The position numbers and the translations under genes are program-made. DNA of 64,000 bases from positions 1 through 64,000 of the forward strand of contig NZ_JATAAF010000013.1 of assembly GCF_030341905.1 (NCBI RefSeq). The letters are read 5' to 3'. The notes under the pieces are model-generated. The model made no database searches. It worked only from the letters and a program-made list of their open reading frames with translations, and had not been told where the DNA came from. This document shows positions 18,576 to 27,395 of this stretch, piece after piece (positions within the stretch are counted from its first letter, which is position 1; each line of letters opens with the position of its first letter). The stretch comes from Porticoccus sp. W117 (lineage in GTDB: Bacteria; Pseudomonadota; Gammaproteobacteria; Pseudomonadales; Porticoccaceae).

Positions 18576-18763
18576 GTGGTCGCACGTCGCACGTCGCACG
18601 TCGCACGCTAAAACCAAGCACCCTGTCAGAAAGGTTGGCGTCGTCCCCGCGAAAGTGGGGATCCATGTTTATGACGAAGTAGAGAGATGGATTCCCGCTT
18701 TCGCGGGAATGACGAAAGCACTGAACCAAAGCGTGCGACGTGCGACGTGCGACGTGCGACCAC
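18576..18763. repeat. Composite repeat: 34-bp perfect inverted arms of heptads around a palindrome
   Basis: The left arm (18576-18609) and right arm (18730-18763) are exact reverse complements over 34 bases. Each arm holds four tandem copies of the 7-bp unit GTCGCAC (GTGCGAC on the other strand). Between them, the palindromic intergenic repeat of the GTCATTCCCGC family (18639-18714) forms a second, inner inverted repeat, so the whole 188-base element is nested. It fills the maf-rng gap and no gene is seen in it. Confidence 0.9.
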
Positions 18764-18818
18764 TTACCGAATACTCAGCAGCTTCAGCTCACTGCCGCCA
18801 TCATCAGGTGCATCACCC

Positions 18819-20315
18819 ATGAGCGCAGAAATCCTGATCAACATCACCCCCATGGAAACTCGCGTGGCGCTGGTGGAAAATGGTGTGCTCCAGGAAGTGG
18901 CCATTGAACGCACTCTGAAAAGAGGTGTGGTGGGCAATATCTACCGCGGCAAGGTGGTGCGGGTAATGCCCGGCATGCAGGCGGCGTTTGTGGATATTGG
19001 CCTGGAAAAAGCCGGTTTTATTCACGTGGATGACATTCATGTGGATGCCGCCGCTGATGGCAGTGAACAGAAAGTAGAGGACATTCGTCAGCTATTGCAC
19101 GACGGCCAGGGTGTTACCGTGCAGGTGGCCAAAGACCCTCTGGGCACTAAAGGTGCGCGGCTCAGCAGCAAGTTGTCGGTGTGTTCCAAATACCTGGTGT
19201 ATATCCCCAAAGAATCCCACATCAGCATATCCCAGCGTATTGAAGGAGAGGCGGAACGGGATCGGCTGCGGGCAGAGCTATCCACCGCGTTAGCGGAAGA
19301 GGGGGATGAAAAAATTCTCTCCGCCGAGGCCAGCCCCGATGGTGGCTATATAATTCGTACCGCCGCCGAGGGCTTGTCTGCGGACGAGTTGCGCCGGGAC
19401 GTGCACTTCTTGCAGCGCCTGTGGCGGGACATTGTCGAGCGCGCTCCGGTGACGAAGCTGGCCAGCAATGTGTTTGAAGACTTGCCTCTGCACCTGCGCA
19501 CCCTGCGGGAGATGACCCGCGACGGTGTGGAGAAAATTCGTGTGGACTCCCGCGAGTGTTACGAAAAGATGTGCTCCTTTGCCGGTAAATATCACCCGGA
19601 TTTGCTGCCGTTGATAGAGCACTACCCCGGCGAGCGCCCGCTGTTTTACCTCTACTCGGTGGAGGATGAAATCCAGAAAGCCCTGCAGCGCAAGGTGCAA
19701 TTGAAATCCGGCGGTTATCTGGTGATTGACCAGACCGAGGCGATGACCACAGTGGATGTGAATACCGGTGCTTTTGTCGGCCACCGCAATCTGGAAGAAA
19801 CCATCTTCAAAACCAACCTGGAAGCGGCCACCGCCATCGCCCGCCAGCTGCGCCTGCGCAACCTGGGCGGCATTATTATTCTCGACTTTATCGACATGCG
19901 TGAAAAAGAGCACCAGCGTCAGGTGTCGCGTACTCTGGAAAAGGCGCTGGAGCGGGATCGCGCCAAAACCAGCGTGTTGACCACCTCGGAGCTGGGTCTG
20001 ATTGAAATGACCCGCAAGCGCACCAGCGAGAGTCTGGAGCATTTGCTCTGCGAACCCTGCGAGCAGTGCCACGGCAGCGGCAGCGTGAAATCGGTGGAAA
20101 CCCTGTGCTACGAAATTCTGCGGGAAATTCTCCGCGAGGCCCGCGCGTTTGAGTGCGAAAAGTTTCTGGTACTGGCCTGCCAGCCTGTGATTGACCGCCT
20201 GCTGGACGAGGAATCCGCCAACGTGGCGGACCTGGAGGAATTTGTCGGTCGGCCAATTCAGTTCCGCGTGGAGTCGATGTACTCTCAGGAGCAGTACGAC
20301 ATTATTCCGGTTTAG
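18819..20315 (+). CDS. rng: Ribonuclease G
   Basis: The 498-residue enzyme is of RNase E/G type: an S1 domain near the N-terminus (GNIYRGKVVRVMPGMQAAFVD), an RNase H-like and DNase-like catalytic core (DVNTGAFVGHRNLEET, LGGIIILDFIDM) and the zinc-link cysteines (LLCEPCEQCHGSG). It matures the 16S rRNA 5-prime end and cleaves mRNAs. The start at 18819 gives the standard N-terminus (SAEILINITPMETRVAL). An in-frame start at 18687 lies in the composite repeat and was rejected. Confidence 0.97.
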   Translation: MSAEILINITPMETRVALVENGVLQEVAIERTLKRGVVGNIYRGKVVRVMPGMQAAFVDIGLEKAGFIHVDDIHVDAAADGSEQKVEDIRQLLHDGQGVTVQVAKDPLGTKGARLSSKLSVCSKYLVYIPKESHISISQRIEGEAERDRLRAELSTALAEEGDEKILSAEASPDGGYIIRTAAEGLSADELRRDVHFLQRLWRDIVERAPVTKLASNVFEDLPLHLRTLREMTRDGVEKIRVDSRECYEKMCSFAGKYHPDLLPLIEHYPGERPLFYLYSVEDEIQKALQRKVQLKSGGYLVIDQTEAMTTVDVNTGAFVGHRNLEETIFKTNLEAATAIARQLRLRNLGGIIILDFIDMREKEHQRQVSRTLEKALERDRAKTSVLTTSELGLIEMTRKRTSESLEHLLCEPCEQCHGSGSVKSVETLCYEILREILREARAFECEKFLVLACQPVIDRLLDEESANVADLEEFVGRPIQFRVESMYSQEQYDIIPV

Positions 20316-20324
20316 GCGTTACAT

Positions 20325-20413
20325 GAGAGACGAGAGATGTGAGATGGGAGACGCGGCGCTCAATTCAGGGGGTGTGGTTTTCCGTTTTCCGTCTCACATC
20401 TTTCATCTCCCGG
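20325..20413. repeat. Inverted heptad repeats between rng and yhdP
   Basis: The left arm has four 7-bp units in register (GAGAGAC, GAGAGAT, GTGAGAT, GGGAGAC; 20325-20352). The right arm (20382-20413) carries related units on the opposite strand (reverse complement GAGATGA, AAGATGT, GAGACGG). The arms face each other across about 30 bases and end 8 bases before the yhdP start. Same class as the loci at 42152 and 47314. Confidence 0.8.
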
Positions 20414-20420
20414 CATTCAC

Positions 20421-23400
20421 ATGAAAGCACTGAAATTACTTAGCAAACTGACCCGCTGGCTGTGGTTTTCCATGGCCGCGGTGGTTATCAGTTACGCGGT
20501 AGTTGTGGTGCTGGGGCGCGCCATGTTGCCCTATCTGGACGACTATCGCCCCCAGATATCACAGCAACTTTCCAACCTGTTAGGTGCACAGGTGCAGTTG
20601 CAACGGCTTTCCGGCACCTGGCCGCGACTGGCGCCCACCCTGTCTGCCGATGGCGTGCAGATTACTGCAGACGATGCGGGCCATATTGGCATTGGCCAGT
20701 TGAGTGCCGAGTTGGAGCCTTTTGCCAGTATCTGGCACGGCCAGCTGATCTGGCGCAAGCTCAGCCTCAGCGATGTCAGCTTGCAGTTGGTGGAAGATTC
20801 CAACGGCCGCTGGTCCCTGGCTGGCATTCCTCTGACCGGAGGTAGCGGCGGCATTCGCCCCCTGGATATGCTGCTCTACAGTTCGCTGATTGATGTGGGT
20901 AGCTTGTCCATATCCCTGAATTTTTACTCCGGTGCAAAGTTGGCCTTCGATGCGGGTGAGATTCTTGTTGAAAACAACGATGAGTTTCACCGCATTATCG
21001 CTGGCATCACGACCGCTGATCGACTCGATGACGAGAAACAAAATGCCGACGATGAACCCGCCGCCATTTTTGTGTTTGAGGGGGAGGGTGACTACCGGGA
21101 TCTGGATGAGTTTCAGGCTCAAGCCTATATAGAACTGCAACAACTCAACCTGACCTCCTTTGGCGACTTTTTGTCCCAGCTATTACCTGTCTACAAAGAG
21201 AAACTGGCCACACTGGATGGCAGCGTTGCCACCCAGTTGTGGATGCAGTGGGGCGACCGCGGCCGGGTGGAAATGAGTGGTCGCCTGCAAACCGACCAAT
21301 TGCCATTGGACAAAGCTCTGGCGCTGCCTGTGGTAACCGGCTTGAACACCGACATCACCGGCTGGTACCAACCCGGTGAGGATTGGGGGCTGGCGCTGCA
21401 AGGGCTGAAGTTTCAGTGGGGTGAAGAGAATATCATGCCCCTGGATATTCGCTTTAAACAGAGGGTGGGTGACCGCTGGGGCGAATTCGGTTTGGATATC
21501 AACTACCTCAGTGTCGATGCGCTGCGCAAATTATTGGTCAATAGCGCCTTTCTGCCAGAAAAAGTGGCAGATGCCATGGCCGCCATTGAGCCCCGCGGGC
21601 ATGTGGATAATGTCAGCCTCGACGCGGTGCTGTTGGAAGATGGACTTCCGGACTTGGTGTTGAAGGCGAACCTCAGGGATGTAGCGATCAATGCTTACGA
21701 AGGTGTCCCTGCTGCCAGCGGTGTGGACGGCTACCTGGAAACCACCATTTACGATGGCATGCTGGCCCTGGACAGCAGCGACGCCAGTATCCACTTCGAA
21801 AAGCTGTTTGACAGCGCTATTGAAGTGAACCGGGTGACAGGCACTCTGGGGTGGTCCTGGGATCGCCAGCGCAATCTGCTCTACCTGACCAGTAGCCTGT
21901 TGCAGGCAGATTCCCCGGCCGGTCAGATGAAAGGGCAGTTTTATTTGTATCAACCCATTGTGCGCAGTGACGATGCTCCGCAGCTGTTCCTGCAATTGGG
22001 GGTGCTCAACAGTCACTCCCGCTATCGGGATCAATTTGTACCCACGGTTCTGAACCCCAACTTAACCGCCTGGTTGGATCGCGCCCTGGACAACATCAGC
22101 GTATCGGAAGCCGGTGTGATCTACCGGGGTTCGGTGCGCAAGGGGCAGGATGATAAGCGCACCATACAGCTGCACCTGGCGGCTAATGGCGAACGCCTGA
22201 TTTATCACCCGGAGTGGCCGGCGCTGGAAGAATTTTCCGGTCGCCTGTTGTATCACGGTGATCAGCTGGAGGGGCATATTGACAGTGCCCGTATGGGTGG
22301 CATGGAGATCGCCAACGGTGAACTGGACATGGATGCTCTGGGTGATCAACGCCTCAATATTCGCGCCAGTGGCACCGCCAATGGCGAGCAGACTTACCAG
22401 TTGTTGCGCCGTTCGCCGCTCAGATCGCGACTGGATGGCCTGGAAGGCTGGCAATTGGGCGGTGAGGTCAGCGCCAGTGTGGATCTGCAGGTTCCCCTGA
22501 AAGGCGATTGGCAAAAAGGTCGTTATCAGGTGGTGGCGGATGTGGTTGATGGCGAGCTTTCCCAGCCGGAATACCAGGTGCGTATTGATGACATTGCCGG
22601 GCGTGTGCACTTTGATCTGGACAACGGTCTTAACGGCGACAATCTAACAGGCAAACTCTGGGGTATGCCCGCCACCGCCACTCTGGCCACTGAAGATGAA
22701 GGCCTGAAACTGACTGTAGATGGCGCTTTGCAACCGGCGCTGTTGGCACAACACTTCAATCTGGACATTGAGCAACAGATACAGGGCGAGAGCCGCTATC
22801 ACGCACTGGTAACATTGCCGGGAGGTGAAGACGAACGGCCCGGCTCGATTAACGTGCAAAGCCAGCTGCAAGGTGTCGCTGTTGATTTGCCGCAGCCCTT
22901 TGGTAAGGAAGCAACCCAGGAGCAGAGCCTTGAGGTGTTGCTCACCTTTGGCGACGTGGTGGATATTGAGGCGTCCTACGGCCAGAGTGTTCGTGCTGGC
23001 GCCCAGTGGCAGGGTAAATACCTGCAGCGTGGCTACCTGGGTGTCAATCGCTCTGATTTGGAGTTGCCAGAAAATCAGGTGTTGCTGCTGGCGGCGGATG
23101 TCAGCGACGTCAACCTGGTGGATTGGCAATCCAGCCTGCTGACACTTTTTGACAGCCCCGAACAAAATCAGGGTGAGGGCACCTCAAGGCGTTGGTTGCC
23201 ACCGGCTATTCTCGATGTGCGTGTGGGCGAGCTGGGGGTATCTGCACTCAGCCTGGAAAATGCCCACCTCAGTGGCACTCTGGTGGGCTCGGTGTTGCGC
23301 ACCAGCCTCGAGTCCGATGCTGCCGCGGGTAAGCTGAATATCCCTCTGGATAACAGCCGCCCCATGGTGATTGATCTGGAGCACCTTAAGCTGCCGGAGT

Positions 23401-24353
23401 TGCCACAGTCAGGCAACGAAGGTACAGAGGATGCCGACGGCGCTGCTGCGTTTGACCCACGCACCCTGCGCAGTATGGCGTTTTCCGTGGACGATCTGCA
23501 GTTGGGTGAGCGGCAGCTGGGTTCGGTGTCATTTTCTCTGGATGCCAGCGAACAAGGTCTGACCATCAGCGACCTGAATGCCCAGGTGCTTGGCCTGCAG
23601 GCAGACGGGAATTTCCAGTGGCGCTACGACGGCGAGCAGCACAGCAGCAGTTACAGTGGCACCATGCAGTCAACCAATATTACTCAGGTGCTGGAAAATA
23701 TCGGTATGGAACCGATTATCGAAAGCGACAATGCGGCGTTCCAAAGTGAACTGACTTGGTCCGGCCGCCCCTGGGAGTTTGATCGCAACAACCTGATGGG
23801 CCAGATAACTTTTAACCTGAGCGAGGGCACCATCCAGCAGAGCACTGGCGGCGCCAGCCCATTTATACGGGTGGTGGGGTTATTGAATTTCAGCACCTGG
23901 TTACGGCGCCTGAAGCTGGATTTTTCCGACGTGTTCAGCAAGGGTCTGAGTTACGACAATATCCATGGCAGCCTGATTTTTGACAGCGGCTATCTACGCT
24001 TTCCCGAAGCCATTGTCGCCAAAGGGCCGTCGGGTACCATGAAAATGTACGGCAACATCGACATGATCAACGAGCAACTCGATACTCAGTTGGTGGCCAC
24101 TCTGCCGGTGGGTACCAACCTGCCCTGGGTAGCGGCGCTGGCGGTTAACCTGCCAGCGGCTGCTGGTGCCTGGGTAATCAGCAAAGTGTTCAAGAGGCAA
24201 GTGAATAAACTTTCCAGTCTCAGCTACAAAATTCACGGCTCCTGGGACGACCCGGAGTTTGAAATTGAAAAAGTGTTCTCTGATAAAAAGAGCATCGTTG
24301 AAGAAAAAGCATCACCGTCTGAGACTGAAGCCCAATCGGAGCAAGGTACGTAA
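20421..24353 (+). CDS. yhdP: YhdP-family AsmA-like envelope protein
   Basis: The 1310-residue protein has one N-terminal membrane helix (about 16-38) and a long beta-rich periplasmic part. A DUF3971 region is followed by an AsmA-like C-terminus (INEQLDTQLVATLPVGTNLPWVAALAVN). YhdP, TamB and YdbH are bridge-like proteins that carry phospholipids to the outer membrane in Escherichia coli. Position after rng and before a nitrilase gene is the usual order. The length fits the family, and the stop overlaps the next start (TAATG). Confidence 0.93.
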   Translation: MKALKLLSKLTRWLWFSMAAVVISYAVVVVLGRAMLPYLDDYRPQISQQLSNLLGAQVQLQRLSGTWPRLAPTLSADGVQITADDAGHIGIGQLSAELEPFASIWHGQLIWRKLSLSDVSLQLVEDSNGRWSLAGIPLTGGSGGIRPLDMLLYSSLIDVGSLSISLNFYSGAKLAFDAGEILVENNDEFHRIIAGITTADRLDDEKQNADDEPAAIFVFEGEGDYRDLDEFQAQAYIELQQLNLTSFGDFLSQLLPVYKEKLATLDGSVATQLWMQWGDRGRVEMSGRLQTDQLPLDKALALPVVTGLNTDITGWYQPGEDWGLALQGLKFQWGEENIMPLDIRFKQRVGDRWGEFGLDINYLSVDALRKLLVNSAFLPEKVADAMAAIEPRGHVDNVSLDAVLLEDGLPDLVLKANLRDVAINAYEGVPAASGVDGYLETTIYDGMLALDSSDASIHFEKLFDSAIEVNRVTGTLGWSWDRQRNLLYLTSSLLQADSPAGQMKGQFYLYQPIVRSDDAPQLFLQLGVLNSHSRYRDQFVPTVLNPNLTAWLDRALDNISVSEAGVIYRGSVRKGQDDKRTIQLHLAANGERLIYHPEWPALEEFSGRLLYHGDQLEGHIDSARMGGMEIANGELDMDALGDQRLNIRASGTANGEQTYQLLRRSPLRSRLDGLEGWQLGGEVSASVDLQVPLKGDWQKGRYQVVADVVDGELSQPEYQVRIDDIAGRVHFDLDNGLNGDNLTGKLWGMPATATLATEDEGLKLTVDGALQPALLAQHFNLDIEQQIQGESRYHALVTLPGGEDERPGSINVQSQLQGVAVDLPQPFGKEATQEQSLEVLLTFGDVVDIEASYGQSVRAGAQWQGKYLQRGYLGVNRSDLELPENQVLLLAADVSDVNLVDWQSSLLTLFDSPEQNQGEGTSRRWLPPAILDVRVGELGVSALSLENAHLSGTLVGSVLRTSLESDAAAGKLNIPLDNSRPMVIDLEHLKLPELPQSGNEGTEDADGAAAFDPRTLRSMAFSVDDLQLGERQLGSVSFSLDASEQGLTISDLNAQVLGLQADGNFQWRYDGEQHSSSYSGTMQSTNITQVLENIGMEPIIESDNAAFQSELTWSGRPWEFDRNNLMGQITFNLSEGTIQQSTGGASPFIRVVGLLNFSTWLRRLKLDFSDVFSKGLSYDNIHGSLIFDSGYLRFPEAIVAKGPSGTMKMYGNIDMINEQLDTQLVATLPVGTNLPWVAALAVNLPAAAGAWVISKVFKRQVNKLSSLSYKIHGSWDDPEFEIEKVFSDKKSIVEEKASPSETEAQSEQGT

Positions 24354-25162
24354 TGACTAAAGTAGCCGCCATTCAAATGTGCAGTACCCGCGATCTGCAA
24401 CACAACCTGCAGAGGGCCGAGGCACTGTTGGCAGAAGCTTCGGGGCAGGGTGCCCAGCTGGCCGTACTGCCGGAAAATTTTGCCTACTATGGTTGTAAAG
24501 AACTGCGGCAGGCAGCCTGTGATGAAGCCGACGCTACTGGCCCGGTAAGACAGTTTCTCAGCGAGCAGGCCAAACGCCATAACATGTGGATTGTAGGCGG
24601 TACCGTTCCCGTGGCTGAGTCGGGAGATGAGCGAGGCTATGCCGCCTGCCTGGTGGTGGATAGCGAGGGCGAAGAAAGGGCGCAATACCACAAAATTCAC
24701 CTGTTCGATGTGGATGTGGGTGACGCTCACAAGCACTATCGGGAATCGGACGATTACCGCCCTGGTATTGAGCCAATGGTGCTGGATACCCCCTTTGGCA
24801 AGTTAGGTTTAAGTGTTTGTTACGACTTGCGCTTTGCAGAAATGTATCGGGAGTTGGCAGATCGTGGCGCGGAAATTGTCGTCGTACCGTCAGCCTTTAC
24901 TGCCGTCACTGGTGAGGCACACTGGCAGCTGTTGCTGCGTGCCCGCGCGGTGGAAAACCAGTGTTTCGTTATCGGCGCCAATATGGGCGACCGCGATCAT
25001 CCCAAGCGCCCTACTTGGGGTGGTTCTGTGATTGTTCATCCTTGGGGGGATGTACTGGCGGAAATGGATGGTGGTGAAGGGGTGATTTTTGCTGAGTTGG
25101 ATTTGGGTGAAATTCAGCGGTTAAAGAAAAATATGCCTATTGCTCAGCACCGGCGCTTGTAG
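24353..25162 (+). CDS. Carbon-nitrogen hydrolase (nitrilase superfamily, Nit-like amidase)
   Basis: The 269-residue enzyme has the Glu-Lys-Cys triad of the superfamily: Glu41 in AVLPENFAYYG, Lys114 in YHKIHLF and Cys156 in LGLSVCYDLRF. The closest known activities are the deaminated-glutathione amidase (Nit1) and omega-amidase, i.e. metabolite repair in the cytoplasm. It is coupled to yhdP. In many relatives tldD follows here; in this window a repeat-rich gap and hemC follow instead. Confidence 0.88.
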   Translation: MTKVAAIQMCSTRDLQHNLQRAEALLAEASGQGAQLAVLPENFAYYGCKELRQAACDEADATGPVRQFLSEQAKRHNMWIVGGTVPVAESGDERGYAACLVVDSEGEERAQYHKIHLFDVDVGDAHKHYRESDDYRPGIEPMVLDTPFGKLGLSVCYDLRFAEMYRELADRGAEIVVVPSAFTAVTGEAHWQLLLRARAVENQCFVIGANMGDRDHPKRPTWGGSVIVHPWGDVLAEMDGGEGVIFAELDLGEIQRLKKNMPIAQHRRL

Positions 25163-25165
25163 ACC

Positions 25166-25500
25166 CCGTCATTGCGAGGAGCCGAAGGCGACGTGGCAAT
25201 CTAGTGGCTTGAGCTTTGTCGTTGTTCTTGGGAAAACTTTTAGCAAGGGTTTCGCCCTGCTGGGCGAATTCCTTTTTTGCTCGTGCAAAAAAGGAATCAA
25301 AAAAGCACGCCCCAGTCGCCCTTGGCCTTCGGGCAGTGACTCGCGCCTTCCATGGCGCTCGGCCCTACGGGCCGCCTTTGGCGCCCAAATCGGCTTTCCT
25401 GCCGATTTGTCCTCGCTTCTCCGGTGCCATGGCAGGGTCGCGCAGAGGGTACTTCCTGTACCCGCTGCGCTGAAACGGACGTCCTGTCCGTTTCACCCTA
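25166..25500 (-). repeat. Hairpin-array element, copy 1 (GGA in every main loop on the minus strand)
   Basis: This part of a 467-base gap is packed with perfect hairpins. 25471-25495 has a 10-bp stem and loop GTCCT; 25447-25463 has 6 bp and loop TTCCT, with an outer GCGCA/TGCGC stem; 25386-25409 has 9 bp and loop TTTCCT; 25343-25358 has 5 bp and loop TTCCAT. Read on the minus strand all four loops contain GGA. Further hairpins without that loop lie at 25361-25373 and 25269-25297. The 25166-25200 end is a GTCATTGC...GCAAT repeat. Several overlapping short reading frames exist here, but none looks like a protein. A diverged copy lies at 51726-51903. Confidence 0.75.
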
Positions 25501-25564
25501 TGTCACCTCCGTCGCTCGGCAAGGGCGAAGGGGGTTGGTGCACTCCGTAGCAAGTTCTGTTGGT

Positions 25565-25629
25565 GCCCGTAGCGCGCTGCTCGTAGCTTTGTTATGGTTC
25601 GAGCCCGCAACCTGCAACCCGCAACCGTT
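25565..25629. repeat. Heptad repeats abutting the hemC start
   Basis: Four 7-bp units (GCCCGTA, GCGCGCT, GCTCGTA, GCTTTGT; 25565-25592) are followed by four of another type (CCCGCAA, CCTGCAA, CCCGCAA, CCGTTAT; 25604-25631). The last unit contains the A and T of the hemC ATG, so the repeat occupies the position of the ribosome binding site and none of normal form is visible. Confidence 0.75.
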
Positions 25630-26562
25630 ATGACAAACCCCATCCGAATCGCCACCCGCAAAAGCCCATTAGCTTTATGGCAGGCGGAATACGTAAAAGC
25701 CGAATTGCAAAAACACCACCCTGGTCTGGCGGTGGAGTTGGTGGGTTTTACTACCAAAGGCGACAAAATTCTTGATACACCCCTGGCCAAGGTCGGTGGC
25801 AAAGGGTTGTTTGTTAAAGAGTTGGAAGTGGCCATGCTGGAGGGGCGCGCGGATATTGCGGTGCATTCCATGAAGGATGTGCCTATGGAGTTTCCCGATG
25901 GCTTGGGCCTGACCACCATCTGCCCGCGGGAAGACCCTACCGATGCGTTTGTCTCCAATCAATACAACGATTTGTCGCAACTTCCAGCGGGCAGTCGTGT
26001 GGGGACGTCCAGCCTGCGCCGTCAGTGTCAGTTGCGTGAATCGCGGCCAGATTTGCAGATTCTCGACTTGCGCGGCAACGTCAATACCCGTTTGGCCAAG
26101 CTGGATAATGATGAGTATGACGCCATTATTCTGGCCAGCGCCGGTTTGATTCGTCTGGAAATGGGCGAGCGCATTCGCAGCCGTATTGCCCCGGAAGATT
26201 CTCTGCCCGCCGGTGGTCAGGGGGCGGTGGGTATTGAATGTCGTAACAGCGATCAGCGCACCATCGATTTGCTGGCGCCATTGCACCACCACAACACCGC
26301 TGTGTGTGTAACCGCCGAGCGCGCCATGAACCGCCGTTTGCAGGGCGGCTGCCAGGTGCCCATTGCCTGCTATGCGGTGTTGGAACCTGATAACCAGTTA
26401 TGGCTGCGTGGCTTGGTGGGCGCGGTAGATGGTTCCCGTATCCTGCGGGATGATATTCGCGGCCCGGCCAGCGATGCTAAGCAACTGGGTATCGTGTTGG
26501 CGGATCGACTGTTGGCAAGTGGTGCCGGTGCCATTCTTGCCGAAGTCTATGGAAGCCAATGA
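25630..26562 (+). CDS. hemC: Porphobilinogen deaminase (hydroxymethylbilane synthase)
   Basis: The 310-residue enzyme joins four porphobilinogens to hydroxymethylbilane in heme synthesis. Visible motifs are the N-terminal [17 protein letters not shown], the active-site [14 protein letters not shown] and the cofactor cysteine in [13 protein letters not shown], which binds the dipyrromethane. The start at 25630 gives the normal N-terminus; an in-frame start at 25594 would add repeat-encoded residues. It overlaps hemD by 4 bases. Confidence 0.97.
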   Translation: MTNPIRIATRKSPLALWQAEYVKAELQKHHPGLAVELVGFTTKGDKILDTPLAKVGGKGLFVKELEVAMLEGRADIAVHSMKDVPMEFPDGLGLTTICPREDPTDAFVSNQYNDLSQLPAGSRVGTSSLRRQCQLRESRPDLQILDLRGNVNTRLAKLDNDEYDAIILASAGLIRLEMGERIRSRIAPEDSLPAGGQGAVGIECRNSDQRTIDLLAPLHHHNTAVCVTAERAMNRRLQGGCQVPIACYAVLEPDNQLWLRGLVGAVDGSRILRDDIRGPASDAKQLGIVLADRLLASGAGAILAEVYGSQ

Positions 26563-27365
26563 GCTTCGCGGGAAAGAAGGTTCTGGTTATTCGCCCCAAG
26601 GCACTGCCGCAGTTGGGGTCGGATGAATTTATCGAACAGCTGGCAGCCACTGGGGCAAACCCTTTGCATCTGCCAGTGATGCGTATTGATCCCTTTGTTG
26701 TGCCTCTCACCGCTGAATCTGCCAGCGAGCCGGTGGAACAAATCAAAACCACCGTAATGGCGTTGGCCAATTATCAAGTCGTGATTTTTTTCAGCCGCCC
26801 GGCAGCGTTGCTGGGCGCTGACTGGATCGACCACTATTGGCCGCAGCTGCCCGTGGGGTTGCAGTTTTTTGCGGTTGGCGACAGCACCCGTCAGGTGTTG
26901 GCGGAGCAGGGGGTTGATGCCCAGGTACCCTCCCATACCCAAACCAGCGAAGGCTTGTTGGCGCTGCCAGAGTTGCAGCACTTGCAAGATACGAAAATCC
27001 TGATTTGCAAAGGTGAGAGGGGGCGTGAGTTTTTGGCGGATCAGCTGCAACAGCGCGGCGCCCAGGTGGATGAGTTAAACCTGTATCGTCGCAGCCCCAC
27101 CAACAAGCATCAGGAGGATATCGTCCGTGCTTTGCAGAATGGCCTGAATGCCGTGGTGGCACACTCCGCGGAGTTGCTTGAGAGCTTGCTGAGTCAGGTA
27201 CCCACAGTACTGCATGGTGATCTGTTTGCATTGCCTCTGGTAGTGCCCAGTGAGCGGATAGCGGATATCGCGACAGGCAAGGGTTTTGTAAACCTTCAGG
27301 TCGCCAACTCCGCTGTGCCGGGCGACATGGTTTCGGCTTTAAGCAGGTGTTACATTAGCGACTGA
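26559..27365 (+). CDS. hemD: Uroporphyrinogen-III synthase
   Basis: The 268-residue protein follows hemC with an ATGA overlap, as in most gammaproteobacteria. The fold is poorly conserved, but typical segments are present ([45 protein letters not shown]). It closes and rearranges hydroxymethylbilane to uroporphyrinogen III, the branch point to heme and siroheme. Confidence 0.93.
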   Translation: MSFAGKKVLVIRPKALPQLGSDEFIEQLAATGANPLHLPVMRIDPFVVPLTAESASEPVEQIKTTVMALANYQVVIFFSRPAALLGADWIDHYWPQLPVGLQFFAVGDSTRQVLAEQGVDAQVPSHTQTSEGLLALPELQHLQDTKILICKGERGREFLADQLQQRGAQVDELNLYRRSPTNKHQEDIVRALQNGLNAVVAHSAELLESLLSQVPTVLHGDLFALPLVVPSERIADIATGKGFVNLQVANSAVPGDMVSALSRCYISD

Positions 27366-27395
27366 CATCTATCAATTTCGCAGAGAAATGGGCCA

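Noticed and set aside
18576-18763. CRISPR array
   Set aside because: The repeat unit is 7 bp without spacers, no cas genes are nearby, and the arms are inverted rather than direct.
18687-18818. N-terminal extension of RNase G
   Set aside because: The added 44 residues are encoded by the palindromic and heptad repeats, and the conserved protein begins at 18819.
25140-25633. Short plus-strand frames in the nitrilase-hemC gap
   Set aside because: The DNA is a chain of perfect hairpins; the frames overlap each other, have no ribosome binding sites and encode Arg/Pro/Ser-rich low-complexity peptides.
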